From NCBI RefSeq assembly GCF_004337985.1, contig NW_021940923.1:1031951-1095950 (forward strand): a DNA stretch of 64,000 nucleotides, read 5' to 3'. How positions within the stretch are numbered: position 1 is the stretch's first letter; the number at the start of each line of letters is the position of its first letter. The DNA comes from Pyricularia pennisetigena. Lineage: Eukaryota; Ascomycota; Sordariomycetes; Magnaporthales; Pyriculariaceae. Below, piece by piece: positions 45,678 through 55,811 of this stretch. The translations under genes were made by a program, and so were the position numbers. The notes beneath the pieces are model-generated. The model worked only from the letters and a program-made list of their open reading frames with translations. It ran no database searches and was not told where the DNA came from.

Positions 45678-48600
45678 GTCGTTTATAAAGGTAACGATAA
45701 AATATCTGGATTTAACGTTATAAAAAACAGCGGGATTAGAGATTAATGGTTTAAAACCTTTTTTAAAAAATAGGGTTTTTAGTTTGTTTTGCTATTTTTT
45801 TGGACCCTGTTTCAAACTATATAGCGTTTTTTCCAACTGTATAACCTGCAATTTTTTCGGGTTATAACCCATTTCCACTAAAATTTTAACGGTGGTGAGG
45901 TTACAATTTTTTACCTATTCGTTAAAACCGTTTGGAATTTGCAAATATATATTTACGTCGGTAAGGTCATTATTTAAAAACGCACCGATAAAATCGATTT
46001 GTTCTATTTCCCAATTTTATCCATTAGCTATAGCTAATAATAAACGCCAAATAGGTGATATATTAGTGCTAGTAAAAGTTTCGAGATAATTTAGGCCTTC
46101 GACCTGTAAAAAACCCCTAACAACAAGCTTAGCTTTGTATTTTATTAGTTTATTATTTTTATCCTTTTTTAATTTTAATACCGGCCAGGTAAAAACGAAG
46201 TTACGGCCTGTAAGTATTTTAATTTTTGGGATAAAACGGAAGGTTTTTGCAGTAACGATTTGGTCGAATTTAAACGTTAAAGCAATTGATTATTTAACAT
46301 TTTTAGGGTTATTCAAGGTTTGTTGGTAATTATTTGGTTTATTATTTTTAGTGGGTTTCTCTTTTATTTTTTTTGGTTTAAAAATAAAAATAATGCACGT
46401 AATTTATATTTATTAAATTTGGGGTTTCGAATTGCGAATTAATTTTATATTTTGTATTTTAGGTGCTGAAAATATCGGAATTTCCGTTGTTTTAGGTATT
46501 GGATTAGGTACCGTTACCGTTATAGGTTTTGGGGGACGAACGGTAGGTTGTACAAACTTTGCGGACATTATATTTTCAGGGTTTAAATACCCTGTAACGG
46601 GTAGTAATTGCCCCATAACCGGTGGTAAATACCCTGTGTTTTCAGGGTTTTTTAAGGGATAATTATCCGTTGGAACGTTATTAATTTCGTTTTTAGGTTT
46701 AACATTAAAATCCCCTTTTAAATTTGTATTTTCCCCCTTCAAAATCTGTAACGTTTCCTTTGGAATAACCAAATTTTCAGCGGTTATACCATTTATAATT
46801 TTTACGGTAAAGGTTTTATATACGGCCCGTTTAACGGGTGCGTAAACTAACGCTGTAAAATTTGATAAATAGGCTAAAAATTTCACCGTTTCCGTGCGGG
46901 GAGCCAATTTATTAAATTTTTGGCGTTTTTCCAGCGGTATAATAACCTGGTATACGATATTAATAACCCGAAAATGCCCTAAATTGGGTTTGTGCGGTAA
47001 TCCAAATTAAAATTCGGAATAAAATTCCTCGTGAAATGTTAAATCCCTATTAATTACCGCTATACGGTTAATTAAACTAAACACGGCAGATAGTAAATAA
47101 TATTATAAGTATAATGGTAAACCCGCCGCTATAATAATAGACCAAAATTTATTTAAAATAATTTTAACGGACCGTTCCGTTAATCCGTTTTGGCCGTGGT
47201 TATAAGGGTTCGAAATGCTAAAATTAGCATTTTTGTTTATAAACCAATTTTAAAGGGTTATATTAATTTCGTACCCCCCATCGAAATGGAAATTCAGGGG
47301 GTAGCGCCCGTACGTAGTTTTTAAAACCTTAAAAATGTTTTTAATAGCTATTAAAACGGTAGGTCCGGTTTTATTTTTTAATGGGATAGACCACCGAAAA
47401 CGTGATTTTCGGTCCACTAATAACAAAAATAAGGGTTTTTTGCTGTAAGGATTAGGTTTAAAAGTTATTATATCACCTTTTATAGAATCGAAAATATTAG
47501 GGGGTGTAAAAAGTGCGATCTTATTTGTACGCCTAAGAAAAATGGCTTTAATATAAGCAATATAGGTAATTGCCCTAATTTTGTCGAAATTAGGTAAATT
47601 TCTTGTAATTTTAACGGTTTTTTCAGCAATAATAGCCCTATATGCCTCAAACGCTTATATTATAACAGGGTTTTTTGGGCCTGGATTTCGTTATAATTAT
47701 TTATAATTCCGTTTCTTTAGGGGTTAACCAACCGTCCGTAATCCGTTTTAGGTTTAAAAGGAGGTAATTTACAGGGGCCTGCTTTAAATCCCATAATAAA
47801 AGAGGTTCTAACAACGGATTTCTTATATGGGAAACCCCTTTTGTTTCGGAAATAGTCCCTTTTGTATTAGGTTGTATAAAAGGTTTATTTAACGGTGTAC
47901 CGGGCCTACGGGGCCCAATTTCACGTGGATTCTCAGGGCTTTTACCGCTAAATTTCTGCGTTACAGGTGAATTCACGGTTATTTCCGTATTTTGTTCGGG
48001 ACTTAGCTTTTCCGTTACCCTATTTTTTTCCGGTTCCGAATCGGTGTAAATTTTATAATTTTCGTAATTTTCGGGGTTTATATTATTTAATTTTACTTCT
48101 AACGGGGCTGCGTAACCCTTTATAACCCCCTTTAAAATTATGCTAAAAGCGGTATTATACTTATTTATTATATAAGCGTAAATCGAAATAATATTTTTCC
48201 GAATAAGGATATTAGACTTTTTAACCTCCAAATAAAACGAATGTTTAACGGTATTTAAACGTCCCCACGTTTTGCAATTTTTATCGTACAGGGTATTTTT
48301 TAATACTACGCCCCCTATATTATAGTGTATAAAGCTATTAATAATATTTATTCCAAACGAAGGGATATATAAAACGTTATTTAACGTAACCTTTTTAAAT
48401 TCGTCAATTTTTTGGCCGTAACGGACCTGTATTTTTACAGTTCCGGTATTTACAAGCTTAATAGGGCCACCTTTTATACCGATTTTGACTGTAAAACCGG
48501 GGGTATAATCGGTAAAAAATTCCTTATTTGCAAAAATATGGTGCGTACTACCTGTATCGTACAGGATAAAGTAACCTAATTTCCATAATTTAGGGGTCCT

Positions 48601-49483
48601 TTTTACGTTTCGTCCAGGCTTCGTTTTAGGTTTTAAATTAACTGTTAAAACTTGTAGTTTTAGCGTTTTACCGGTATCGGTTTTCGAATCCGAATCCGAA
48701 CGTAATTTTAAAATTCCGCTAATAGCGGAATTAACCTCCTGTTCCAAAGCGCTATACGCTGCGTTTTCGTTACCGTTACCTGGAATCGAGGCCGTAAATA
48801 ATTCGAAATTTACAGAAATTATGGACTTTCCAACGGTTAATTCGCTGGAAAAGGATTTAATATTTTTTGCAAAAGCAGAATCCAAATAGAGTTTTTATTT
48901 TTTTTTGTAATTTAGAGGTGTTTTCCTGCCCATTATTTTCCTTTTTAGCGCCTTTTGTAAAGTTTGTTTTACCCGTTTTTTTCCCTTTAAACCTATAATT
49001 AGTGGTTTAAACCGTTATAAAACCTGAAATCGAATTTTCGGATATAAGGTCCGCTATAAGGTATTGCAAATTTAATTTTTCCAAATTTTAACCTATTGCC
49101 TGCAGGGCCCGTTAGGTATTGCGTTGGCGTTCGGTCCAAATAGGGAATATCCCCTCCAGGGCCCGTAGGTATTAATTTCGTACGTTTACGGGGTTGATTT
49201 GCACGTTAATATTCGCTAGTTTCGCTACCAGTAAATTAAAACGGCTATCAAATTCAGGTATTGTTTTTTTAAATTTTGAAAAATTTAAGGCGTGGAATTC
49301 CCGATATAGTGAATTTCGACTAATTTCGGGTGCAACGGAATAATTATTTTCCAGGGTTTTATAAACCGTTACGGGGTTGGAATGCCATACAATGGATTCT
49401 AAAGGTTTTTTTGGTTAAATTGTCTTTTATAAATAATAATAGGATTAATTGCTCGTATTCCGGTAAAATATAACCAGTTTCAG
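45678..49483 (-). pseudogene. Copia B copy 2 gag-protease-integrase-RT relic
   Basis: Longest surviving piece is 47701-48885 (394 codons): gag C-terminus, then protease LYDTGSTHHIFANK with the D-T-G-S motif intact, then the integrase N-terminal linker. 46413-46907 corresponds to the integrase C-terminal region (RTETVKFLAYLS, ending PIFSAPKIQNIKL). RT N-terminal traces lie between 45678 and 46400. This copy has fewer stops in the protease region than copy 1. G3 breaks gag at 49484. Confidence 0.8.
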
Positions 49484-49691
49484 TGTGAGGATCAGGCCCC
49501 TAGACCTACCCTCAGAATCACGACTCGGCTCCACACCGAGCCAGGGATCGGACAAGGATCCACTACCTCCGGATTTAAGCGCGTCTCTTGAGCGCGTCGT
49601 TGATTGTAATTTCTCTCTTCTCTTCAGTTTAGAATTTTCGTCGATAGCGCCTAATATACTGAGGTTCTCCAATGTATGCCTGGCCGTGACA
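49484..49691 (+). repeat. 5' LTR of G3
   Basis: 208 bp, TGTGAGGATCAGG...GGCCGTGACA, holding one copy of the 114-bp unit that is triplicated in the 3' LTR. No clear TATA box. Confidence 0.95.
49626..49636 (+). promoter_or_regulatory. Putative self-primer segment at the start of R (G3 LTR)
   Basis: AGTTTAGAATT in the LTR is the exact reverse complement of AATTCTAAACT just beyond the LTR (49693-49703). In Tf1 of fission yeast the first 11 nt of the transcript fold onto the primer site and are cut to prime reverse transcription. By analogy the G3 transcript should start at 49626. The start is inferred. Confidence 0.65.
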
Positions 49692-49692
49692 T

Positions 49693-49703
49693 AATTCTAA
49701 ACT
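49693..49703 (+). other. G3 primer-binding site (self-priming type)
   Basis: AATTCTAAACT begins two bases after the LTR end. It does not resemble a tRNA 3' end (no TGG start) but pairs over 11 of 11 bases with 49626-49636. Confidence 0.65.
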
Positions 49704-49829
49704 CACTATGATTTGCTGGTGAAGCAATTAAAATATATCGTTCAATCCCTTTATTCAATTATTCACTACGTCGGCTGTGCGCGACGGTAAACTAGGCCAC
49801 AGAAACAGAGGACACCATTCGCGAAATCA

Positions 49830-51377
49830 ATGTCGCCGCGTAAGAATTACGGCCCACCGATTCGCCAATCCCAACGCGTGACAAACGCAAACTCAGCAAA
49901 GCCAGATAATTTGGCTTCAGGCACTGCTACTCCCAACACCGAAGGTTCGGATCAAAACGGAGAGATTACAGTTGCCCCAGTGAGCCCAGAGCCAGTAGAG
50001 CCCGCTCCTACCAGCGCCAACACAGAGCCTGAAGAGCCCGTTGAGCCCCAATACGACACAGAGCAAGATCAGCCAGTCGACAGCATCGAAGTTGACGGAT
50101 CGTACGAGTACGAGTCAGTTTCCGAACACTTAGGAGAGGCGCGAAGCCCTCCCCACCAACCTTCTGCCAAGACGTCAGACGGCAGGAACGAAATTCCGAA
50201 ATTTCCAAGCAGAGCGCCCTCGCCTGCCGCCCAAATGAGAAGCGAAATGGCAAACGAAAGCGAAAACACAACCGGCCAGGCCACCATCACTCAATCGCAT
50301 TTGCAAGACCTCTTGGCTACTATTGCCCAACTGAAGGACCAGTTGGCCACCCAAAACAACTCCACCAGTAATGGAGCCCGTGGGGTTACACCCTTTAACA
50401 GCGCCTTCGGTGGGACCGATTTTAAACCTGTTGGATTTGCCGCCCATGATGCCTTTAGGCCCTACGGAAATGGCCAAATTAGCGTTAACCCCGGGTATGA
50501 TAGAAAAGCCCGCAAGACCGGCGTTGACCCCGGATCTTTCGAGGGTAAGGACGACACCTTCGACACGTGGATCATCCAAGTCGCCGATATGATGGAAGAA
50601 GATGAAAGCACTTACAAGACCGAACGTAGCCGTATGGCAGCCCTTTTTTCGTTAACAAAAGGACCGCCTAACGACCTATTGCGTAGCCGTTACGCCTCGA
50701 AAGAAAACCCTTTTAGCGGTGTTGCCGAGATGGTCGCAACTTTAGCTGCGGTGTACCACGACGATAACCAAGGCACTAAAGCACGCCGAGAACTGGCTGA
50801 AATGATGTTTGACCCAGCAGACAAAACTATGGACATCCATGTTTTTGTTGGCAAAGTTAACACTTTGGCGGACCGCGCCAACATTCTCAAATCAGAGCGT
50901 AAAACCCTACTATACGAACATATTCCGGCAAAATTGAACACCCAGCTTTTCGACGACGCTAAAAATCCGGATATATCGTACGAGTCTTTCGTGAACAAAG
51001 TCGCCAACGCTGCACTGGCTAATCAGCGCGCCTACGAGGAAAACCTTAAAAGGAAACAGGCTAAAAAGGGGCGCCAATCGCCCGAGCCTCGTCGTCGCCG
51101 TTCCCGCGATTACGAACACAGGAGAGAGGTTAAAACAGCGACTCCCACACCCGTTAAGGAAGTAGTCACTTTTTCCGACAAGGAAAGGAGCGCTCTTTTG
51201 GACGCAGGTCTTTGTTTTCTATGTAAGAAGGCCGGCCACCAATCCCGTCACTGCCCCGATCGCAAAATTATCGCCAATATGTTACAGGCTCTGGACCATG
51301 GGGATTCGTATTCGCAGCCTGACAATTCGATTCGCAACTCGTCGTCGACTTCCTCGTCTGATTCGGAAAACTGCTAA
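49830..51377 (+). CDS. G3 gag polyprotein
   Basis: 515 codons, first ATG of the internal region (MSPRKNYGPPIR). Acidic, Pro/Ser-rich, probably disordered N-terminus to about residue 150; a Gln-rich helix (LQDLLATIAQLKDQLA); a capsid-like gag domain from about 230 to 400 (FEGKDDTFDTWI, then YESFVNKVANAALANQ); a basic Arg-rich tract (RRRRSRDYEHRRE); and one CCHC zinc knuckle at 462-475 (CFLCKKAGHQSRHC). Forms the particle and binds element RNA. Ends in a Ser-rich tail at a TAA within the candidate frameshift signal; pol follows in the -1 frame with a 16-nt overlap of open frames. Confidence 0.96.
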   Translation: MSPRKNYGPPIRQSQRVTNANSAKPDNLASGTATPNTEGSDQNGEITVAPVSPEPVEPAPTSANTEPEEPVEPQYDTEQDQPVDSIEVDGSYEYESVSEHLGEARSPPHQPSAKTSDGRNEIPKFPSRAPSPAAQMRSEMANESENTTGQATITQSHLQDLLATIAQLKDQLATQNNSTSNGARGVTPFNSAFGGTDFKPVGFAAHDAFRPYGNGQISVNPGYDRKARKTGVDPGSFEGKDDTFDTWIIQVADMMEEDESTYKTERSRMAALFSLTKGPPNDLLRSRYASKENPFSGVAEMVATLAAVYHDDNQGTKARRELAEMMFDPADKTMDIHVFVGKVNTLADRANILKSERKTLLYEHIPAKLNTQLFDDAKNPDISYESFVNKVANAALANQRAYEENLKRKQAKKGRQSPEPRRRRSRDYEHRREVKTATPTPVKEVVTFSDKERSALLDAGLCFLCKKAGHQSRHCPDRKIIANMLQALDHGDSYSQPDNSIRNSSSTSSSDSENC

Positions 51378-51403
51378 GGCTGCCGGAAGTCTCCTCGGCA
51401 GTC
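51365..51403 (+). promoter_or_regulatory. Candidate -1 ribosomal frameshift signal between G3 gag and pol
   Basis: Heptamer GGAAAAC at 51365-51371, set as G GAA AAC in the gag frame; a 6-nt spacer containing the gag TAA; then a stem GGCTGCCG (51378-51385) pairing with CGGCAGTC (51396-51403) around a 10-nt loop. Eight pairs, one of them G-T. Pol lies in the -1 frame and is open from 51362. Spacing is classical; the heptamer is not, since its first triplet is GGA rather than three identical bases. Reinitiation at the ATG 51407 is an alternative. Confidence 0.6.
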
Positions 51404-51406
51404 TGC

Positions 51407-54400
51407 ATGCCTCAGATAGCTAAAATCGATAGATCACCTAAATTAAACACCTTTCTTGCTCCCATTCAATTGCAAGACAAAGGTCGTGGTCTCAACGCCC
51501 AAGCTCTCTGTGACACCGGAGCAGATGTGTACTTATCCATCCGACCGAGCCTCGCGAAAAAGGTCGCCCAACGTTTAGAGCTACCTATCAAAAAGCTCCC
51601 CAAACCTTTGGACTTTGGAGATTTTAACAGGAAGGTCACCGCAAGAGCCACCGAATACCTTCGGCTCACTTTGCAAATCGACGGACGACAATTCCCACGG
51701 CAGAAATTCATCCTCCTTGAAACGGCCCACGATGTGTTTATCGGACAAGAATGGTGGACGAAGCATCGAGTAGGCTTATTCCCAGCTACCCGCAGCTTCG
51801 TTTGGCCCAACGACCTGCCCGCCATGGCCCAATACTCACCCGCAATCGTTGTACAACGTTCGAATCCGCCTCTGGACCTTGAGGCCCAAGCTGACGCAGT
51901 CCGCCGGGACCGCAAGATGGAACAAGAAGACCGTCGCATCCAGGTCCACAAGATACTTCGAAGCCCTAAACGCCAACACGAAAACCAGGCTCAGATCGCA
52001 GAAATTAACGCCTTCCCGACTATCCCAAAGACCGTTTCTAACAAAGGCCTGCCAGCTAATATTTGTGCCCTCCTTAACGACCCTCGTCAAGATCGATGGA
52101 AACGATCCCCGTTACCCACGGAGCCTATACCGTTGGTACCAGTAAACGATACGCCTACGACCAGCCTGAATGCGGTATCAGCCCTGCAGTGGAACAAGAC
52201 TCACGATGGACGTCCCATTCCATTCCCTGCAGACGAAGACCCGGAGCACATCGCGCAAGTACGAGCCAAGTTACCCAAAGCACTTGCCCACCTTGAGGGT
52301 TTCTTTTCCAAAAAGGCGTCGACGATTCTCCCGCCTAGCCGACCCGGCTTCGACGTGGTTTTGGAACTCGAGAAACCTTTGGAGGGGAGGCCAGCCCGCT
52401 ATTCGACCCCTTTCGCGATGATGGAGTTGGAAAAAGAAACCATCGACGAACTTCTGAGGATCGATTTCATTGAACGGACCATGGAGGAGACCGCAGCTTC
52501 AACTTTGTTCGTTCCTAAACCACAATCGAAGGAGCAACGTTTTTGTGTGGATTACCGATGGGTAAACAAATTCATCAAAGGACGACAAGTACTTGCCCCC
52601 GACGTGGCCGGGACGTTGAGCAGATGTGGAAAAGCCCGGAGGATGACCAAGATCGACATTATTCGAGCTTTTAACAGATTGCTAATGGATCCGAAGTCAC
52701 GGTATTTAACGGCGTTCAAAACGCGACAAGGCACATTTCAGTGGAAGGTCCTACCCTTTGGACTGAAGGTCGGACCCGCCTGGTTCCAAGCTTTTATCAA
52801 CGCTCAGCTTAATGAACTGCTGGACGCTTTCGCGAGCGCCTACGCAGACGACGTGTTGATTTATACCGAGGATAAATCGGAGCAAGTCCATTTTGAGCAA
52901 ACCGAGGAGGTTATTTACAGGCTGCACAAAGCCGGACTCCAAGGCGATATCAAAAAGTCAAGTTTCGGCGTTTTCGAAATCGAGTACCTGGGTTTACTTC
53001 TAGAGATCGGTAAAGGTATCCGCATCGACCCCAAAAAGGTCGAAGCCATCACCAGCTGGCAATGGGACGACGTCACCTCCGTTTCCGCAGTACGATCCTT
53101 CCTAGGCTTATGCAATTTCGTTCGGACGTTCTGCCATCACGCCAGCGAACAAGCAGAACCTCTGACCCGATTATTGAAAAAGGGAGTCCCGTTCGAAAGA
53201 GGCCCCGAGCAGAAATCTGCCTTTGAAGCGCTGAAACAGCTGGTGATCACCGCCCCCGTGATGAGTTTCTTCAAACCCGGTATGCCTGTCAGGATGGACA
53301 CCGACGCCAGTGGCAGGGCCACCGCCGGTGTCGTGTGGCAGCAACAGGACGATGGCAGCTGGAAGCCAATCGGCTATTCGTCCAAAACCATGTCCCCTGC
53401 TGAACAAAACTATCCGATTCAGGACCAGGAGCTATTAGCTGTGATTAATACGCTAAAGGACTTCGAACCAGCCCTGTTGGGTACCAAGTTCTGTGTTTTC
53501 ACCGATCACCAGGCCCTAATTTATTGGTCGACCAAGAAACTTTTGTCCGCTCGCCAGATACGATGGGCTGACTACCTGGCCAACTTCGACATCACCTTTA
53601 AATACCGTCCCGGCAAGGATAATGTGGCAGCCGATGCCCTTTCGCGCAAAACCATCGACAACCCTACGGTCAAGGCCCGAGCTGTGTTAGACCGCACCAT
53701 TGCACTAATCCCTCCAGAAAAGATCGACTCCCGACCCGGCGAACCTCTTCCAACCATTAGCAACTTGGAACCCTCCGCACCGCAAGGAGCTGACCTGGTG
53801 GCCCTTATCCTGGAAGAAAACCTGAAACAGAACCTAGGTCACCACGACAATTTGTTAACGGTACCCGAGACTACCCAGGATGGCAAAATCTTCTTAAGAA
53901 CGGCTCTCATCCGCGAAGCTCATGAGCCCAAGATCTTCGGCCATGGAGGCCAGAATAAAACCCTCAGCCGCCTGAAAAAGGACTATTGGTGGCCCGACCG
54001 AAATCGAGACGTCAAACGCTACATTAAGAATTGTCGCGAATGTCAACGCAACAAGGTACGACATGATAAGACGCCTGGGCTGTTGCACCCACTGGAGATA
54101 CCTAGACGGTGTTGGCAGCACGTAATGGTAGACGGCAAAGATATGCCCAAGGATAAAGAAGGCTATAATTACGTCTGGGTCTTCATCTGCCGATTGACCA
54201 AACTTTTGGCCACCCTACCGGGAAAAAAGACGGACACCGCGGAGACCTTGGCCATGCGGTATTATCAGACCGTGTACCGTTGGAAAGGCGTCCCCGACTT
54301 ATGGCTTTCCGACAACGCCGGACCGTTTATATCCGAGTTCCTAAACACTCTAAACGAGTTGACAGGAACAAAGCATAAACATGGAAGCGCCCGCCACCCT

Positions 54401-55324
54401 CAAAGTCAGGGCAGCGTCGAAATTACCAACGCTGAATTGGATCAGAAAATGCGCTTTTATGTAGACAAATACCAAACGAATTGGCGACGGCATATCCCCG
54501 CTTTCGACTTCGGCCACAACTCGTCCGTTCACGCCTCTATTGGCATGGCACCGATCGAAGCAGAAACCGGAGCTCGCCCTAGAGACCCGCTCTCTTTACC
54601 TTTACCCGAAGAAGACCTGGAGACCGGTCAGCAACAAAAGGCGCTGGAAATGGTCCGCCAAGCCCGGCAAGCTCAGGAACTGGCCCGCAACAACGGACTC
54701 GGAGCGCAGATAGAGCAACAGAGGCAGGCTAATAAGAAGCGGCGACCGGTCGACTTTACGGTGGGAGATGCGGTTTACGTTAGCAAAAAGGGTTTTTCCA
54801 CCGAAGCTCCTACGACCAAGTTGGACTCGCAAAATGCAGGACCATGGACGATTCTCGAGGAAAAGGGCCACAGCTTCATTCTCGACACCCCTGCCTGGTA
54901 TAAAGGTAGTAAGCTGTTCCACGCCAGCCGACTGCGCAAGGCAGCAACGGATCCATTACCTCAGCAGTATCAAAAGCCGGAACCACCGGTCGAAATTAAC
55001 GGAGAACCGGAGTGGGAGGTGGAGCAAGTGTTGGCCTCACGTCTATTCGGACGAAAGAAGACGTTGCAATATCAGGTATCGTGGGTCGGACTCGACCCTG
55101 ATGAGACATGGTATGAGGCCCGCGACTTGAAAAATTCACCAGTACTGCTGGATACCTTTCACAGGGAGTACCCGGACGCAGCAGGACCTCCGGTAAATTT
55201 GCAACAGTGGATCAGGAGCGCAGCAGAGGATGTTTTTGCGGAGGACGGACCCGAGGACAATGTTGCCGAGCACGATGCGAAAAAGACACGAGAGCGGAGG
55301 AAGGCCCCGAGGAGACACACGTGA
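51407..55324 (+). CDS. G3 pol polyprotein (protease, RT, RNase H, integrase, chromodomain)
   Basis: 1305 codons from the first ATG; if made by frameshift, coding begins near 51368. Aspartic protease D36-T-G. RT with FVPKPQSKEQRFCVDYRWVN and YADD at 479-482. RNase H MDTDASG near 630, DQELLAV, TDHQAL, AADALSR. Integrase zinc finger with GHGGQNKT and NCRECQ; core D909, D969, E1005 with 35 residues between the last two. C-terminal chromodomain from about 1199 (EWEVEQVL, QYQVSWVG, DETWYEARDL), which in chromoviruses is thought to guide integration to heterochromatin; that fits this setting. All catalytic residues I looked for are present. Gag and pol would act together in a virus-like particle. 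Confidence 0.96.
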   Translation: MPQIAKIDRSPKLNTFLAPIQLQDKGRGLNAQALCDTGADVYLSIRPSLAKKVAQRLELPIKKLPKPLDFGDFNRKVTARATEYLRLTLQIDGRQFPRQKFILLETAHDVFIGQEWWTKHRVGLFPATRSFVWPNDLPAMAQYSPAIVVQRSNPPLDLEAQADAVRRDRKMEQEDRRIQVHKILRSPKRQHENQAQIAEINAFPTIPKTVSNKGLPANICALLNDPRQDRWKRSPLPTEPIPLVPVNDTPTTSLNAVSALQWNKTHDGRPIPFPADEDPEHIAQVRAKLPKALAHLEGFFSKKASTILPPSRPGFDVVLELEKPLEGRPARYSTPFAMMELEKETIDELLRIDFIERTMEETAASTLFVPKPQSKEQRFCVDYRWVNKFIKGRQVLAPDVAGTLSRCGKARRMTKIDIIRAFNRLLMDPKSRYLTAFKTRQGTFQWKVLPFGLKVGPAWFQAFINAQLNELLDAFASAYADDVLIYTEDKSEQVHFEQTEEVIYRLHKAGLQGDIKKSSFGVFEIEYLGLLLEIGKGIRIDPKKVEAITSWQWDDVTSVSAVRSFLGLCNFVRTFCHHASEQAEPLTRLLKKGVPFERGPEQKSAFEALKQLVITAPVMSFFKPGMPVRMDTDASGRATAGVVWQQQDDGSWKPIGYSSKTMSPAEQNYPIQDQELLAVINTLKDFEPALLGTKFCVFTDHQALIYWSTKKLLSARQIRWADYLANFDITFKYRPGKDNVAADALSRKTIDNPTVKARAVLDRTIALIPPEKIDSRPGEPLPTISNLEPSAPQGADLVALILEENLKQNLGHHDNLLTVPETTQDGKIFLRTALIREAHEPKIFGHGGQNKTLSRLKKDYWWPDRNRDVKRYIKNCRECQRNKVRHDKTPGLLHPLEIPRRCWQHVMVDGKDMPKDKEGYNYVWVFICRLTKLLATLPGKKTDTAETLAMRYYQTVYRWKGVPDLWLSDNAGPFISEFLNTLNELTGTKHKHGSARHPQSQGSVEITNAELDQKMRFYVDKYQTNWRRHIPAFDFGHNSSVHASIGMAPIEAETGARPRDPLSLPLPEEDLETGQQQKALEMVRQARQAQELARNNGLGAQIEQQRQANKKRRPVDFTVGDAVYVSKKGFSTEAPTTKLDSQNAGPWTILEEKGHSFILDTPAWYKGSKLFHASRLRKAATDPLPQQYQKPEPPVEINGEPEWEVEQVLASRLFGRKKTLQYQVSWVGLDPDETWYEARDLKNSPVLLDTFHREYPDAAGPPVNLQQWIRSAAEDVFAEDGPEDNVAEHDAKKTRERRKAPRRHT

Positions 55325-55363
55325 CAAACTCAAGACTCTGACCGCCTACGTCGATCAGGCCTT

Positions 55364-55375
55364 AGAGGGGGGTAA
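55364..55375 (+). other. Polypurine tract of G3
   Basis: AGAGGGGGGTAA immediately before the 3' LTR TGTGAGG. Confidence 0.85.
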
Positions 55376-55811
55376 TGTGAGGATCAGGCCCCTAGACCTA
55401 CCCTCAGAATCACGACTCGGCTCCACACCGAGCCAGGGATCGGACAAGGATCCACTACCTCCGGATTTAAGCGCGTCTCTTGAGCGCGTTGTGAGGATCA
55501 GGCCCCTAGACCTACCCTCAGAATCACGACTCGGCTCCACACCGAGCCAGGGATCGGACAAGGATCCACTACCTCCGGATTTAAGCGCGTCTCTTGAGCG
55601 CGTTGTGAGGATCAGGCCCCTAGACCTACCCTCAGAATCACGACTCGGCTCCACACCGAGCCAGGGATCGGACAAGGATCCACTACCTCCGGATTTAAGC
55701 GCGTCTCTTGAGCGCGTCGTTGATTGTAATTTCTCTCTTCTCTTCAGTTTAGAATTTTCGTCGATAGCGCCTAATATACTGAGGTTCTCCAATGTATGCC
55801 TGGCCGTGACA
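55376..55811 (+). repeat. 3' LTR of G3 with triplicated 114-bp unit
   Basis: 436 bp = 208 + 2 x 114. The unit starts GTGAGGATCAGGCCCC at 55377, 55491 and 55605 and ends in the GCGCGTCTCTTGAGCGCG hairpin. The three copies differ only at the junction (GCGCGTTGTGAGG versus GCGCGTCGTTG). The last copy and the tail match the 5' LTR. An open frame across it (55230-55865) is a by-product of the 114-bp, 38-codon periodicity. Confidence 0.95.

Larger units (their letters stand above)
49484..55811 (+). mobile_element. Ty3/gypsy chromovirus G3, intact, un-RIPed
   Basis: LTRs 49484-49691 and 55376-55811, target duplication TTCAG on both sides (49479-49483, 55812-55816), gag and pol open. GC content and codon use differ sharply from the AT-rich surroundings. 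Apart from a repeat expansion in the 3' LTR the two LTRs look identical by eye, so insertion was recent. It splits the gag of copia B copy 2. Confidence 0.97.

Noticed and set aside
50008..54922. Many antisense and out-of-frame ORFs across G3 gag and pol
   Set aside because: They are shadows of the two strongly supported coding regions, caused by higher GC content.
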